Below, in pieces: positions 20,394 to 30,929 of a stretch of 39,031 nt of DNA (position 1 is its first letter; each line of letters starts with the position of its first letter). The translations under genes were made by a program, and so were the position numbers. The stretch is from Welwitschia mirabilis (taxonomy: Eukaryota > Gnetophyta > Gnetopsida > Welwitschiales), in NCBI GenBank assembly GCA_051453625.1, contig JBOZIK010000001.1, forward strand, positions 117,666,957-117,705,987, read 5' to 3'. The notes beneath the pieces were generated by a model that was not told where the DNA came from, made no database searches, and saw nothing but the letters and a program-made list of their open reading frames with translations.

Positions 20394-20904
20394 CTGAAAT
20401 ATGAATTAGGCCATGATGAGAATGGATAATAGTATCATGCATGGATTAAAAAAAGAATACAAGGAATCAAAAATGAAAAGAACAGTGGAATTACAAAGAT
20501 GGAAGAATGGGAAGGCACAGAGATCTAAGAGATTAGAGGAGAAGATCCAAGAGAACCCTTGCTTCGAAGCCCATTGCTATATTTCTAACATGGTAGACCT
20601 AACATTGGTAGAATTTCAAGAAATGATGAGGTAAATTCTTAAAGCCATACGTTGACCAAAAAATAAGTGCATCCACGAACATTGGAGAGGAATTAGTATT
20701 TATAGATAAAGGCAGGTTATGAAAAGACCTGCACAAAGTACCAGGGGAAAAAAAAGACAAAAAACATTAAATAAATAAAAGAAAAGAGAATTGAAAAATA
20801 AGAATAACAAGGAAAGGGCCAAGAAGAAGAATAAAGAAAGAGGAGCTACCAATTTGACTGTGGAGTCACATGTAAAAAGAGGTAAAAATGAGGGAACCAT
20901 AAGG

Positions 20905-20914
20905 CTATTTATAG
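20905..20914 (-). promoter_or_regulatory. Minus-strand TATA box candidate
   Basis: On the minus strand this reads CTATAAATAG, a textbook plant TATA box, with a C/T-rich leader about 30 bases downstream. It lies about 220 bases upstream of the candidate antisense start codon. A second TATA-like element (TATAAATAC, minus, 20696-20704) is too close to the ATG to be the main promoter of that reading. In AT-rich DNA such matches also occur by chance. Confidence 0.4.
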
Positions 20915-20934
20915 TAGTGGACTAGGGTTAACCT

Positions 20935-21000
20935 AACCTTAGAGTAATAGTTAACTATAGTTAACTAAACCCTAGTTAAGTTTAATTAACCCAAGTTAAT
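20935..21000. repeat. AGTTAAC-type short repeats
   Basis: Several copies of GTTAACT or TTAACC within 70 bases (AGTTAACTATAGTTAACTAAACCCTAG...). They form small palindromes just upstream of the minus-strand TATA candidate. Function unknown. Confidence 0.5.
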
Positions 21001-21059
21001 TATAGAAAACTTGATGTCCAGAACTGCAGTCAGATGTACTTACTTCCTGAAGGATAACA

Positions 21060-21920
21060 TCATACTTTGAAGACTGGTGTCGCACTTGACAGAAATCAAC
21101 ATCGCACTCTTAGAAGGCCGATGTTACACTTGAAATCACACTTGATAGGATTCAACGTCACACTACCAAAAGGTCAATGTTGCACTTTGAAGGCTAATGT
21201 CGCACTTGACAGGACTCGATGTCACACTTCCAGAAGGTCAACATCACATTCAAAGGTTGACATTACACTCAGAAGATTGATTTCACACTTCAAAGGCTAA
21301 CATCATACTTGGTCTCACAAAATTCAACCTTGCACTCTAATATCCCTTGAAGGCCAACATCGCACTCAGGTGCCTGACATCGCACTTGGATGCCTGATGT
21401 TACACTTGTTTTCACTAGCTTGAACATCACACTTGGGTACTCAATATTTTACTAGGGTTCCCAACGTCACACTTGTTTCCATAAGGCCCAGACTCTGCTA
21501 CTATTTCCCAAAAATTGCCTGTTCCACTCACATGTGTAAGAAGCTTCGACGTTGTACTTAGGTATCCAATGTTGCACTTGGATGCCTGAGATCACACTTA
21601 GGTGCCCAATGTCACACTTGCTCTTGTTAGGACTAATCTTCGCTGTCACTTCTCAAAAATCACCTATTCTACTTGCTTGCATAAGAAGCTCCAATGTCAC
21701 ACTTGATGGTATGATTTTGCACTTGGGTGTCCGACGTCACACTTGGGTGTCTAACATCGCACTCATGTTTTAGATGCATCTACTATCCCTGGCACTATCT
21801 AAGATAACCTAGAATTCCTTCAAAATCCCTGATATTGCATTTGGGTGCCCGACATTATGCTTACTATACACAGGTACCCAACATCACACTTGGGTATCCG
21901 ATGTCACACTTGAATATCCA
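21060..21920. repeat. Degenerate minisatellite, about 21-bp unit
   Basis: Repeated units close to GATGTCACACTTGGGTGCCT, with variants of TC(A/G)CACTT roughly every 21 bases, sometimes longer. The cleanest runs are 21355-21410 and 21715-21770. Many units contain ACGTCA or ACATCA. Two open frames of 73-77 codons cross it because the period is near a multiple of three; I do not treat them as genes. It separates the antisense relic from plus-strand gag. Confidence 0.85.
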
Positions 21921-22122
21921 GCAATGCATAGACCCCCTTTGGCAGTTGAAATCTATGTTAGCAAGGCTATTATGATAATAGCTAAAAACTGCCTTTCTAA
22001 CTATTTTCTTAACTATTGGGTGGTTACAGGTATCTAAATACTACAATAATACTATAAAAAGGTAGTGTCACTAGAAAGGAGGGGAATGGGTAGAGAACAC
22101 TTATAGAATAAGGAAGAGGTAT

Positions 22123-23130
22123 ATGAGTTCAGTAGGATGTCAAACCAATTGGCGCATCATGGAATATAGGGTAAATAAGCAAATAGAAGAATTAGAAAGC
22201 CAAATCAGCCCTACTCGCTCTCAGAATAAACTATTATCAAGTAGGATCAATAGACTTCTCTCTCACTTGGAAGACAAACCTACAGAACATAACCTAAGGG
22301 CATTTCAAGAACCACTATCTACATTAGGACAACATACTTTAATAGTTGCTATTAATCTACAGAACATTAAAATGAGATTACTAAACACAGATGGCAATCC
22401 TCAAGCTTTCCTGTTGAATAGAGTCAATCATTCCAATATTAAATAATGTGAAGGAGAGGATATTACAAACATGATACATCTAAGGACCTATGAAGGAAAG
22501 CTGAAACAAGCAAGGAAGCCATATCTTAGATATGATAATTAGAGAATTACTTTAAGCTTTGAAATATTCCTCCAGAAAGATGGTCTGTATATGATATTAT
22601 TTTTCTTGCCAGAAATGCATAGGAATGGTGGTCCAAATGTCAATAAAAACACCCTCAAAGGACACCATGCGATACCTGCATAGAAGAGTTCAAAAGGAAA
22701 TTCATCCCAAAAGATTTTATTGAAGATTAAATGGTGGAGTTTTAATGCCTTTATTTGGGAAAGCACCCAATGGATGAACATTGGTCTGAATTCCAGTGCC
22801 TTATGAAGTACTAGAAGAATTTCATAAAAAAATAGTTGATTAACAGTTTTATTGGGACCTTACCACCTAAACTAATAAGCCTTTTGCATAATTTGGAGAA
22901 CAATTTCATAGAATATGCTCATTGTAAGATGAGATACTATCTCTAAATATAAGAGATTCGTTGGACAGAATAGCAACACCCCCAAAGGGATAGGCATCCT
23001 CTTTCAAACACACCATTAGTAAGAGAACCATACAAAATAAATCTCACTTACCATGAGTGTCAAAAGAAAGGTCGCATTACCAAGAATTACCCATCCAAAG
23101 CACGACAACCAAATCTCCTCAGCACAGTCG
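22123..23130 (+). pseudogene. Gypsy gag, broken (set A)
   Basis: An open 107-codon start at 22123-22446 is coiled-coil-like (E-E-L-E-S-Q, S-R-I-N-R-L-L-S-H-L-E-D). Downstream, shifted frames show the retrotransposon gag core E-W-W x n F-K-R-K-F-I-P and G-K-H-P-M-D-E-H-W (22620-22780). A zinc knuckle at 23049-23090 has lost its ligands: Y-H-E-C-Q-K-K-G-R-I-T-K-N-Y keeps one Cys, with Tyr and Arg at the other Cys and His positions. Confidence 0.7.
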
Positions 23131-23239
23131 ACCTTAAGCTTTTTAAAATCTACCCATGCCACCTAAAAGAGTATATGCTACCATCCAAATAGGTGCGATT
23201 CATAATTAATATTCCATCCTAGAATTATACGATCATATT

Positions 23240-23540
23240 TTGTCTTTTGCTATTTTATTCCTAGTTGATAGTGGTGCATCACATAATTTTATTTCATTTT
23301 ACAAATGAAATATCATTCCATTCAAAAATAAGAATCCACCATAAGAGTTGCAGGGGGTAGTATTCTTACACAAGATGGGACTATCGCCCTTATTAATTAT
23401 ACCATTTACAAGTTATACTTTAGGGATAAATTTTATATCTTCAAAATTAGAGAGTACCATGCCATTCTAGGAATTTTTTTCTTAATCAGATATAATGCTC
23501 AAATCAATTTTTACCAAAGGACCTTGCTACTACCTACTTC
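23240..23540 (+). pseudogene. Gypsy aspartic protease, broken (set A)
   Basis: F-L-V-D-S-G-A-S-H-N-F-I-S with the catalytic Asp at 23267-23269. D-S-G-A-S-H-N-F is the hallmark of plant Ty3/gypsy proteases. The second half is only partly readable (Y-H-A-I-L-G near 23455, matching the W-L-x2-L-G region). Confidence 0.85.
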
Positions 23541-23689
23541 ATTCAGAGAATGAATCTTTAAAGGAAAAGGAGGTAGTAAGAAGATATATTTAACCTCACT
23601 CAAACAGATCGCAAAAGCTGGTAAAAGGAAATAAGTGTTTATTGCCTTAGCGTAGGCAGAGAATCATAAAGAAAATCCCACTATACCAA

Positions 23690-24480
23690 AAGAACTATAG
23701 GAACTCTCTAATGTGCTTGACGACTCAAAAATGCTCCCATATAAGAGGAAAATACAACACGTAATTGACTTTGTTCTTGAAGAACAGCTAATATCACAAG
23801 TGTCTTATCACTTCTCAGTAGTAGAATTAAGAGAACTGAAGCTACAAATTGAGCAACTATTGTTAGAAGAGGAAAATCTACCTTAGTGTATTACCATGGG
23901 AAGCACCAGTACTCCTTGATAAGAAAAACAATGGTATCTTATGACTTTGCATTAATTAAATAAGGTAATCATTAAGAACATGTACCCATTACCAAGGATC
24001 GACAATCTATTAAATTAACTACAAGGAGCTAAATTTTTCTCAAAGATCGATTTAAAGTCTAGATACCATTAGATCCACACTTAGGATGGAGATATCTATA
24101 GTACTACTTTCAGAGTAAGATATGAATATTATGAGTTTGTAGTAATGCCTTTCATTTTGACAAATGATCCAGATACTTTTGTGGATTTAATAAATGATAT
24201 TTTCTGACCATATCTAGATAAATTCATAGTTGTATTTTTAGATGATATTCTAATTTATTCCAGAAATTAAGATGATCAAATTAAGCAAGTATGAGCTCTT
24301 TCAGATAGAAATTAGCTATCTAGATTATGTCATCTCCAGTAAAGGAATTACAACTAATCCAATCAAAGTATAAGCTGAAAGGAAATGACCAGAACTAAGG
24401 GAGGCTATGCAAGTTTAAAGTTTCTTAGGGTTGACTAGCTTCTATTGGAAATTTGTTTTAGGATTCTCTCAACTTACAAC
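23690..24480 (+). pseudogene. Gypsy reverse transcriptase, broken (set A)
   Basis: Blocks P-L-P-R-I-D-N-L-L (about 23985), F-S-K-I-D-L-K-S (24038), [17 protein letters not shown] (24100) and the catalytic F-L-D-D-I-L-I-Y-S with F-L-D-D at 24235-24246. Compared with set B (30049-30170), about 70 bases just after the catalytic box are lost or replaced. Stops include one directly after N-D-I-F. Confidence 0.85.
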
Positions 24481-24519
24481 ATCATTGGTAAATATAACCA
24501 AGTAAATATACACATTTAA

Positions 24520-24980
24520 TTTTGATGAAAAATGCAAGGAAGCATTTCTTAAGTTGAAGATTCTACTTACAACAACACCTATTCTCAAAATCACAAAGAT
24601 AAACAAACCATTTACAGTCACCACTAATGCTTCGACTCAAGAAATACGAGCCATACTTAGTTAAGATAATCAGGTGATTGCTTATGAATCATGGAAGTTG
24701 AACCAACATAAAAGGAACTACCTCATTCATGATCTTAAATTGCTAGCCATAGTACATGTGTTAAAAGTTTGGAGATATTATCTCATGGGGAGTAAATTTA
24801 TTCTTAAAATAGATCATAAAAGCTTGGAATACTTTTAGAAATAATCCCTTCTGAATATGTGATAGAGAAGATGGGATAATTTTCTTATAGAATATGACTT
24901 CAAATTATAGTATGCCCCTAGAAAAAAGAACAAAGTGGCAAGCGCTTTGAGCAGAATTTGGTGGATGTTAGTAACCACTA
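24520..24980 (+). pseudogene. Gypsy RNase H, broken (set A)
   Basis: Reads I-A-Y-E-S and K-L-L-A-I-V-H-V-L-K-V-W-R-Y-Y-L (24690-24790), then the T/I-D-H-K-S-L-E-Y-F block near 24810 and N-K-V-A-S-A-L-S-R near 24930. These are standard RT-RNase H motifs of plant gypsy elements. Interrupted by stops. Confidence 0.85.
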
Positions 24981-25079
24981 TTACATCTGATCTATTTTCC
25001 TTCCTTAAAAAATCCTTAATCGATGACTCATACTTCAAGGAAATATATCAATAAGTACAAGAAGGAAAATAAGTAGATA

Positions 25080-26010
25080 CATACATGATCTTGCGAGATG
25101 GATACCTTTTGAAAGGATGATGCTTGTGAATTCCATAAGGCCCATGGAGAAGAAAGCTATTGTCTGAACTTCAGAAAGTTCCATGTGCAGGACACCTTAG
25201 ATTTGTCAGAAATTACCACCAATTGCCAAAATATTACTTTTAGCTCAAAAGAAAAGTAGACTTAAAGAAATATATCCACAATTGTCCTATATGCCAGCAG
25301 ATGAAGATCGACCAAGGAAGACCTACCAATCTCCTTTAACCTTTGGAAATACCATAGTGGAAATGGAAGAAAATATCCATGTATTTCATCGTTGGGCTGC
25401 CCCTCATTAATAGATAATATGATGCAATTTTCATTTATGTAAATAGGTTAATTAAGATGGCTCATTTCATTATAGTTCAAAGCTTCAATACAACTGAATA
25501 ATTAGCCCTTTGGGTTATACAAAAGTCTTCAAATTACATGGTACACCATAGGTCATAGTATCTAACTGATATTCGAAGTTCTTGTCTAAATTTTGGCAAA
25601 GTTTTTTTTCCACCACTTAGGCATCAAACTTAGCTTTAGAACTACATACCACCTAGAAATAGATGTTCAAACCAAAAGAGTGAATCATATACTAGAAGAT
25701 ACTCTAAGGTGTTATGTAACATGAAAACCCAAACAATGGAAGAACTATCTATATCTAGTCAAGTTTTCTTATAACCAGATATCCAAACTTCCATTCGATG
25801 TTTACCCTTCAAAGCAATGTATGATAGGAATTGTTCTACCTATGTTACGTGATGAGATCCTTCACAGAGATTATAAAAGATGGCACCTTTAGAATTAAAG
25901 ATGATGGGAGATATAATCAATAAAATAAAGAGACAACTATAAGTGATACAAGATCGATATGAGAAGTATTATGATCAGAAACATTAAACTCATACATTTT
26001 AAGTTGGCAA
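25080..26010 (+). pseudogene. Gypsy integrase, broken (set A)
   Basis: The zinc-binding H-H-C-C module is visible, with G-H-L-R-F x3 Y-H near 25190 and C-P-I-C at 25283-25294. The core reads M-Y-F-I-V-G-L near 25379: the first catalytic Asp codon GAT is TAT (Tyr) at 25382. The second Asp region near 25560 reads V-S-N-stop, so that Asp is lost as well. Set B keeps Asp at both places. Confidence 0.85.
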
Positions 26011-26019
26011 ATAGGTATT

Positions 26020-26410
26020 GTAAAGAATCAGGCCAAAAAGGAACTCCTTGAAGATGAGGAACTATAACAAGTTAGCACCACGATTCTATGGTCTGTTCAA
26101 GATCATTAAGGATCTACCATATAAACTAGAATTTCCTCCACAAATGTTCTAAATACATCTAGTTTTTCATGTGAGCACAATGAAATCATACCACGAAGAC
26201 AGAAACCAGGACTACACCTTAAACTGACAACATATTATGCTAAACTACAACTTGACTTTCATTGTCTAACCAAAAAAGATCCTAGATACTAGAATTAGGC
26301 AAGTAAGGAATAAAAGTATAAATGAAGTACACATCTAATGGACCCACTGTAACCAACAAACATGGGAAAATAGGAAGTACATGTAGGAGACTTTTTCTAG
26401 ACTTTTTAAT
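26020..26410 (+). pseudogene. Gypsy integrase C-terminus with chromodomain-like tail (set A)
   Basis: The K-L-A-P-R-F-Y-G-L-F-K-I-I block (26070-26110) and I-H-x-V-F-H-V-S x2 K (26155-26185) are the integrase C-terminal motifs. The segment at 26276-26396 reads K-I-L-D-T-R-I-R-Q-V-R-N and, after a stop, W-T-H-C-N-Q-Q-T-W-E-N. This matches the end of chromovirus-type gypsy polyproteins, which helps target heterochromatin in functional relatives. Lineage beyond chromovirus-like is not claimed. Confidence 0.7.
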
Positions 26411-26578
26411 TAATTCTAATATATCATTTTGTTTTACATTATTAATGTATTTGTTAATGAATGATATCTCCCCTTTTTCATATGTTTTGTAGGCCATATA
26501 TAAAATAAGTAGAAGAGTATGACTTCAAAAACGATGTGACAAGAGGAGAGACCATACTTGAGGATGAGTACAATTCCT

Positions 26579-26591
26579 AAGGGGGAGGGAA
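26579..26591 (+). other. Polypurine tract before middle LTR
   Basis: AAGGGGGAGGGAA directly precedes the LTR start TGTAATG at 26592. It is the expected plus-strand primer site for a 3' LTR, so the middle LTR is the 3' LTR of pol set A. Confidence 0.9.
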
Positions 26592-27007
26592 TGTAATGTT
26601 CCAAATTCACTAATTAAGTAATAAGTGTATTAACTGCTAAATAAACATAATTAACTAAGATATGAATGGTTGTAACTCAAGCATTAAAAGATGTATCTCT
26701 TCATTATGCCATATAAGCCTATGACATTAGGTGGACATAGATAAATTGGGTGGATGTAACTAATGATAACCTTGGCTGATCTCGAAGGGTCCTAGGAAAG
26801 GGGACTTAGGTCATGGTTCACATCTTTACCTTTGATCACTAGTCCAGGGATGCTAGTTAATGATAATAAATTTAATCCACTACTATCAATAATAAAGGCT
26901 ACATTCTTTCCAAATTATTCCTTGTTATTCTTATTGATCCTAGCATATTATTTTATATGTTTATTTTTATGAAAAGTAATCCAGAATTAGTAAAATAGGA
27001 CATTACA
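26592..27007 (+). repeat. Gypsy LTR, middle copy (copy 2)
   Basis: 416 bp ending in ATTACA at 27007. It has the same length as copy 1 but is more diverged from copies 1 and 3 than they are from each other. It is followed by GGTAATTC rather than a PBS, so it is not the 5' LTR of set B. GGTAA is not found next to copy 1, so the two do not form a pair with a shared duplication. Confidence 0.9.
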
Positions 27008-27889
27008 GGTAATTCAAATATATAAGATAAGTTATTGTTAGTAACTTAAAATTATATTATTTATGCATACTAGTTTATTAGGAGAAGTACCTCTTTTACT
27101 TTTTTTCTTTTACCTTACTTATAATATACATGCTTACAAAGGTTTTCATCTTAGTAATTTAAGTAAGTTGAATACTATTTGATTTATCATTTATGTTCTT
27201 AACCTATGCAAAAGCTATATGAGTCTTAGCTAAAGAATTTTATCTTAATAAGGATGTTTTAATCATACTTCCTTTTATTTATCTTCATTATATATGACCA
27301 TGATAGATTGTTATATGAGCATGGAGGTATGCTTATAACATTAGTATAGCTCTATATATGAATTATTTTCCTTTAAGTATATATTTAAGATGTGATTTGA
27401 TACATATGAATGTTTTTATTATTATTATAAATGTAAAAAGGGAGAAAACGTTATTTTTTTAAATTTATATTTTCATTAGTATAATCCAAAATATAACGAT
27501 GTTTAGTTTTTTTTTGCCTTTTTTTTGTATGATTTTTCTATAAATTTAATCTAATAATGATTATAATTATTATAACTAGATAAATAATTCATTGAATATC
27601 CACATTAGATAGAATTATATGTGTAAATTTGTGTGGTGTATTTATTAATTGGGACTAAATAAAGATAATCTTCACAATGGTCATCCCCATACTTGAGTTT
27701 CATCACTAGGGTGTATTGCATGGAATGTTTTCTTTTTTATATAATACCCTTTAAGAGGTGGATTTCATTATTACTCTTCTTCTCTCCCCATGTATTAACT
27801 TATCTCAATTTAATATCCTGATCCCTTGATATTAAAGGATCATGTTGCACCATTCAAACATTTTTCAAGAAAGTAGAGGTCATTTGTAA

Positions 27890-28055
27890 GTATGCATCCA
27901 CCTCACATACCATTGGTCACCTATATTGGATGTATACCAAGGTGAAGTGTAAGCTTATGGAATTAAGCCAAGCCATGTTTGTAAAGTATAGAGCTTGAAG
28001 TAGAACCAACTCACATCCAAAAGGTGGCCGGATATTGAGTTGAAATGCCATTAAT
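27890..28055. repeat. Dispersed repeat, second copy
   Basis: Shares with 12300-12450 an ordered set of words: CAAGGTGA, AGCTTAT, AAGTAGAA(G/C)CAACTCA and GGATATTGAGTTGAAATGCC. Divergent, both on the plus strand. The repeat family is not identified; it could be LTR or leader sequence of another element. Confidence 0.65.
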
Positions 28056-28479
28056 AAGAGTTTCAATCTTCTCTTATATTGGTGAGGTAATATCCTCAAA
28101 TTTATCCATGTATGTTTTATAACAAGCTTACATATTTTTAACCATATTTAAAATATCTCTTTATATAACAAAAAAGTAGTAAGAAATATATGACACAAAC
28201 TTATAACATTACTATTATTTATAAATAAAATTAACTAAGAAATTAATTATAGGTAGAGATATAATGAAAATATGCTCTATTTTTTCAAGAATATAAAAAT
28301 GATAATAAATAATAAGTATAATTTTGGTCCTAGGTTTTGCTGTGTTTATTAATTAATAATATTAAATAAGAGCAACAAAAGTTCTTAATTAAGGTAAAAA
28401 ATGTTAGAGTATCACGTGATAGTATCAAATCTCTAGGTTAACTTAAATACTACTTATGTTAAGCACTTGTAAATGTATA

Positions 28480-28960
28480 AAAATACAAAGCCAATTATAT
28501 CTTTAACAACCTTTATTTCTAATAATTATTGGGGTATTTGTAATCATAATAACCTTAATTCCTAAGTAGATATAAAGTTAATTATAACCCTAATATTCCT
28601 AAACCTTGAGTAAAATTAATTATATCCTTAAAAATACTATATTCAAAGATAACCATAACTCCTAGATAAGCATGAATTTGATCATATATCCCAATAGTCA
28701 TGAATTTGATTATACCCATAATATTCTTACTCTGTAAATGGATACAAAATTACATCTATGTTAATCCTAATAATTATAGAGACTACACTAATGATGATTC
28801 TACTAGATTAATAATCCTAGAAGTTGGCTATGCTTGGGATAGTTCCAACCACTAAGTATTCATAAGCTTAATCATAATACTAATCCTTAGATGATCATTA
28901 GGTTAATCATATCCATGATAATTATAGTTCTTAAACAAACCTAGAAGAATGATGAATTCA
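28480..28960. repeat. Degenerate AT-rich minisatellite
   Basis: Variants of AATT(A/T)ATTATA(A/T)CC(C/T)TAATA recur about every 30-40 bases (28490, 28541, 28577, 28616, 28655, 28677, 28707 and further). The units are too diverged for a firm consensus by eye. Confidence 0.45.
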
Positions 28961-29393
28961 AGCGATTCAAAAAAAAAAAAAAAGGGAAAAAAGGAAACTC
29001 TATTACCTTATAGATATAGATAATAATCACTTAGAAAACTACATTTTCCTAAGAATGTAGGATAATTACCTTTTATGTTTCATTAAAGAGCTTCATCTTT
29101 TGAAAAAAAATAAATACACAAGATAATTCCTTATAATTAGATACTCAAATCCTTAACCATGTTATTCATCCAAAACTTAATAGTCACATAACCTTGAAAT
29201 AAGACTCCATATTCATAACTTATAAACTTAATAAACTATGCCTAATTCTTAAGTTTAACATCTAATAATATTTATCCTTTTTTCAAACATAATNNNNNNN
29301 NNNNNNNNNNNNNNNNNNNNNNNNNNNNNNNNNNNNNNNNNNNNNNNNNNNNNNNNNNNNNNNNNNNNNNNNNNNNNNNNNNNNNNNNNNNNN

Positions 29394-30330
29394 TAAATAG
29401 ATTGTAAAAGATATAAAAAAGAAACAAGTTTTCATTACCCTGATACAGGCGAAAAACCCTAAAAAAGATCCCTCTATACTAGAAGAACTGCAAGAATTCT
29501 CTGATATATTTAAAGTCTCAAAAATGCTACCACCTAAGAGGAAATTATAATATGTAACAGACTTAGTTCCTAGAGCACAGCCAATAGAATAAGCACCTTA
29601 TCACTTCTTAGTAGTAGAACTGAGAGAATTGAAGTTACAAATTGAGTAGTTATTATAGAAAGGAAAAATTCTCCCTAGTGCATCATCATGGGGAGTACTA
29701 GTACTCTTTGTTTATAAGAAGGATGATACCTTGTGGATTTGCATTCACTACAAACAATTTAATAAGATAATCATCAGGAACGGGTACTCGTTACCAAGGA
29801 TTGATAATCTGTTAGATCAACTACAAGGAGCTAAATACTTCTCAAAGATTGACTTAAAGTATGACTAACATCAGATATATATCAAGGGTGAAGATATCTA
29901 TAAGACTACTTTTAGAACAAGATATGGACATTATGAGTTTGTACTAATTCCTTTTGGTTTGACAATTATTCCATCTATTTTTATGAGTTTAATGAATAAT
30001 ATTTTCTGATCTTATTTGGATAAATTCGTGGTTCTATTTTTAGATGATATTCTAATATATTCCAGAAATCAGATGATCATATTGCAGACTTGAAGAAAGT
30101 CCTACAAGTTTTATCCAAGCATAATTTCAAGGTCAAACTAAGAAAATGTAAGTTCTTTTATACATAAATTAGTTATCTTAACTATATCATCTTTAGTAAA
30201 AAAATCACAACAGGTCTAGCTAAAGTACAAGTCATAAAGGAATGACAAGAACTAAAGGATGCTATACAAGTTTGAAGTTTTTAAGGATTGATCGTCTTCT
30301 ATTGAAAATTTATTCTAGGATTCTTTCAAC
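29394..30330 (+). pseudogene. Gypsy reverse transcriptase, broken (set B)
   Basis: Starts after the gap, in the segment between protease and RT, and runs in parallel with set A from 23590. Blocks W-I-C-I-H-Y near 29735, [10 protein letters not shown] near 29797, F-S-K-I-D-L-K near 29850, and the catalytic F-L-D-D at 30037-30048. A one-base frameshift follows at about 30068, after which D-D-H-I-A-D-L-K-K-V-L and K-L-R-K-C-K-F-F are readable. Gag and protease of set B are not present. Confidence 0.85.
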
Positions 30331-30339
30331 TTATAACAT

Positions 30340-30830
30340 CATTGATAAATCTAACCAAATCGACCAATACGTTTAATTTTGATGAAAATGCAAGGAAGTA
30401 TTTCTCAAGTTGAAGCTAATACTTACAACAACATCCATTCTCAAAATCACAGATATAAACAAAACATTTACAATCATCATTAATGCTTTTACTTAAGGAA
30501 TAGGAGCCATACTTAGTCAAGATAATTAGATGATTGCTTTTGAATCATAGAAGTTGAACCCACATAAGAGGAACTATCCCATTCATGATTTGGAATTACT
30601 AGCCATAGTACATGCTTTGAAAGTGTGGAGACACATCTTGTGAAAAGCAAATTCCTTCTCAAAATAAATCATCTTGAAATAATTCCAAAAACAACCCCTT
30701 CTGAAAATGCAACAGAGAAGATGGGGCGAATTATTGATAGAATACATCTTCAAACTAGAGTATACCCCTGGGAAAGAGAATAAAATGGCAGAGGCTTTGA
30801 GTGAAATATGGTGCATGTTAGCTATTACTG
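30340..30830 (+). pseudogene. Gypsy RNase H, broken (set B)
   Basis: Parallel to set A. It shows I-A-F-E-S (30535-30550), [13 protein letters not shown] near 30592 and N-K-M-A-E-A-L-S near 30780. The open frame at 30707-30901 carries the last block. Confidence 0.8.
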
Positions 30831-30929
30831 TTACATCTTACCTATCTGCCTTCCTCAAAACATCCTTAACTAATGATATATACTTTAAGGACATATATTA
30901 ATAGGTCCAAGATAAAAAAGAAGTTGATA

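Larger units (their letters stand above)
18265..20682 (-). pseudogene. Antisense, apparently intron-bearing coding region in the gypsy leader
   Basis: Unrecognised product on the minus strand, upstream of plus-strand gag. The largest segment (19407 down to 18265) is one frame of 381 codons with about eleven stops but no frameshift; its end is hydrophilic and helix-rich (112 open codons, 18783-18445). Splice-like junctions flank segments: TTTTAG before 19407; TTTGCAG before 19721 with a GT at 19583; TTTGTAG before 19940 with GAG/GTATGG at 19798; TTTCAG before 20393 with CAA/GTGAGT at 20164. A first ATG at 20682 starts M-F-V-D-A-L-I-F-W. Most stops are TAG or TAA, fitting Gln codons after C-to-T change. 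The exon model is inference. Confidence 0.55.
27008..29293. other. 2.3 kb of non-element DNA between LTR copy 2 and set B
   Basis: Very AT-rich, with no recognised pol motifs. A minus-strand frame at 27917-28099 is not convincing. The stretch 27890-28055 is a copy of a dispersed repeat also at 12300-12450. Degenerate short tandem units fill 28480-28960, and A-rich runs are at 28970-28985 and 29103. It ends in a 100-N gap. Confidence 0.6.

Noticed and set aside
20413-20634. Plus-strand 73-codon frame with Lys/Arg-rich residues
   Set aside because: It is opposite the first exon-like part of the antisense relic, and no gag-like motif was seen. I could not fully exclude it.
20696-20704. TATAAATAC as the main antisense promoter
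   Set aside because: It is only about 15 bases from the proposed start codon, too close for a transcription start between them. The site at 20905 fits better.
21060-21920. CRISPR array
   Set aside because: Units are degenerate, without constant repeats and unique spacers, and the DNA is plant nuclear.
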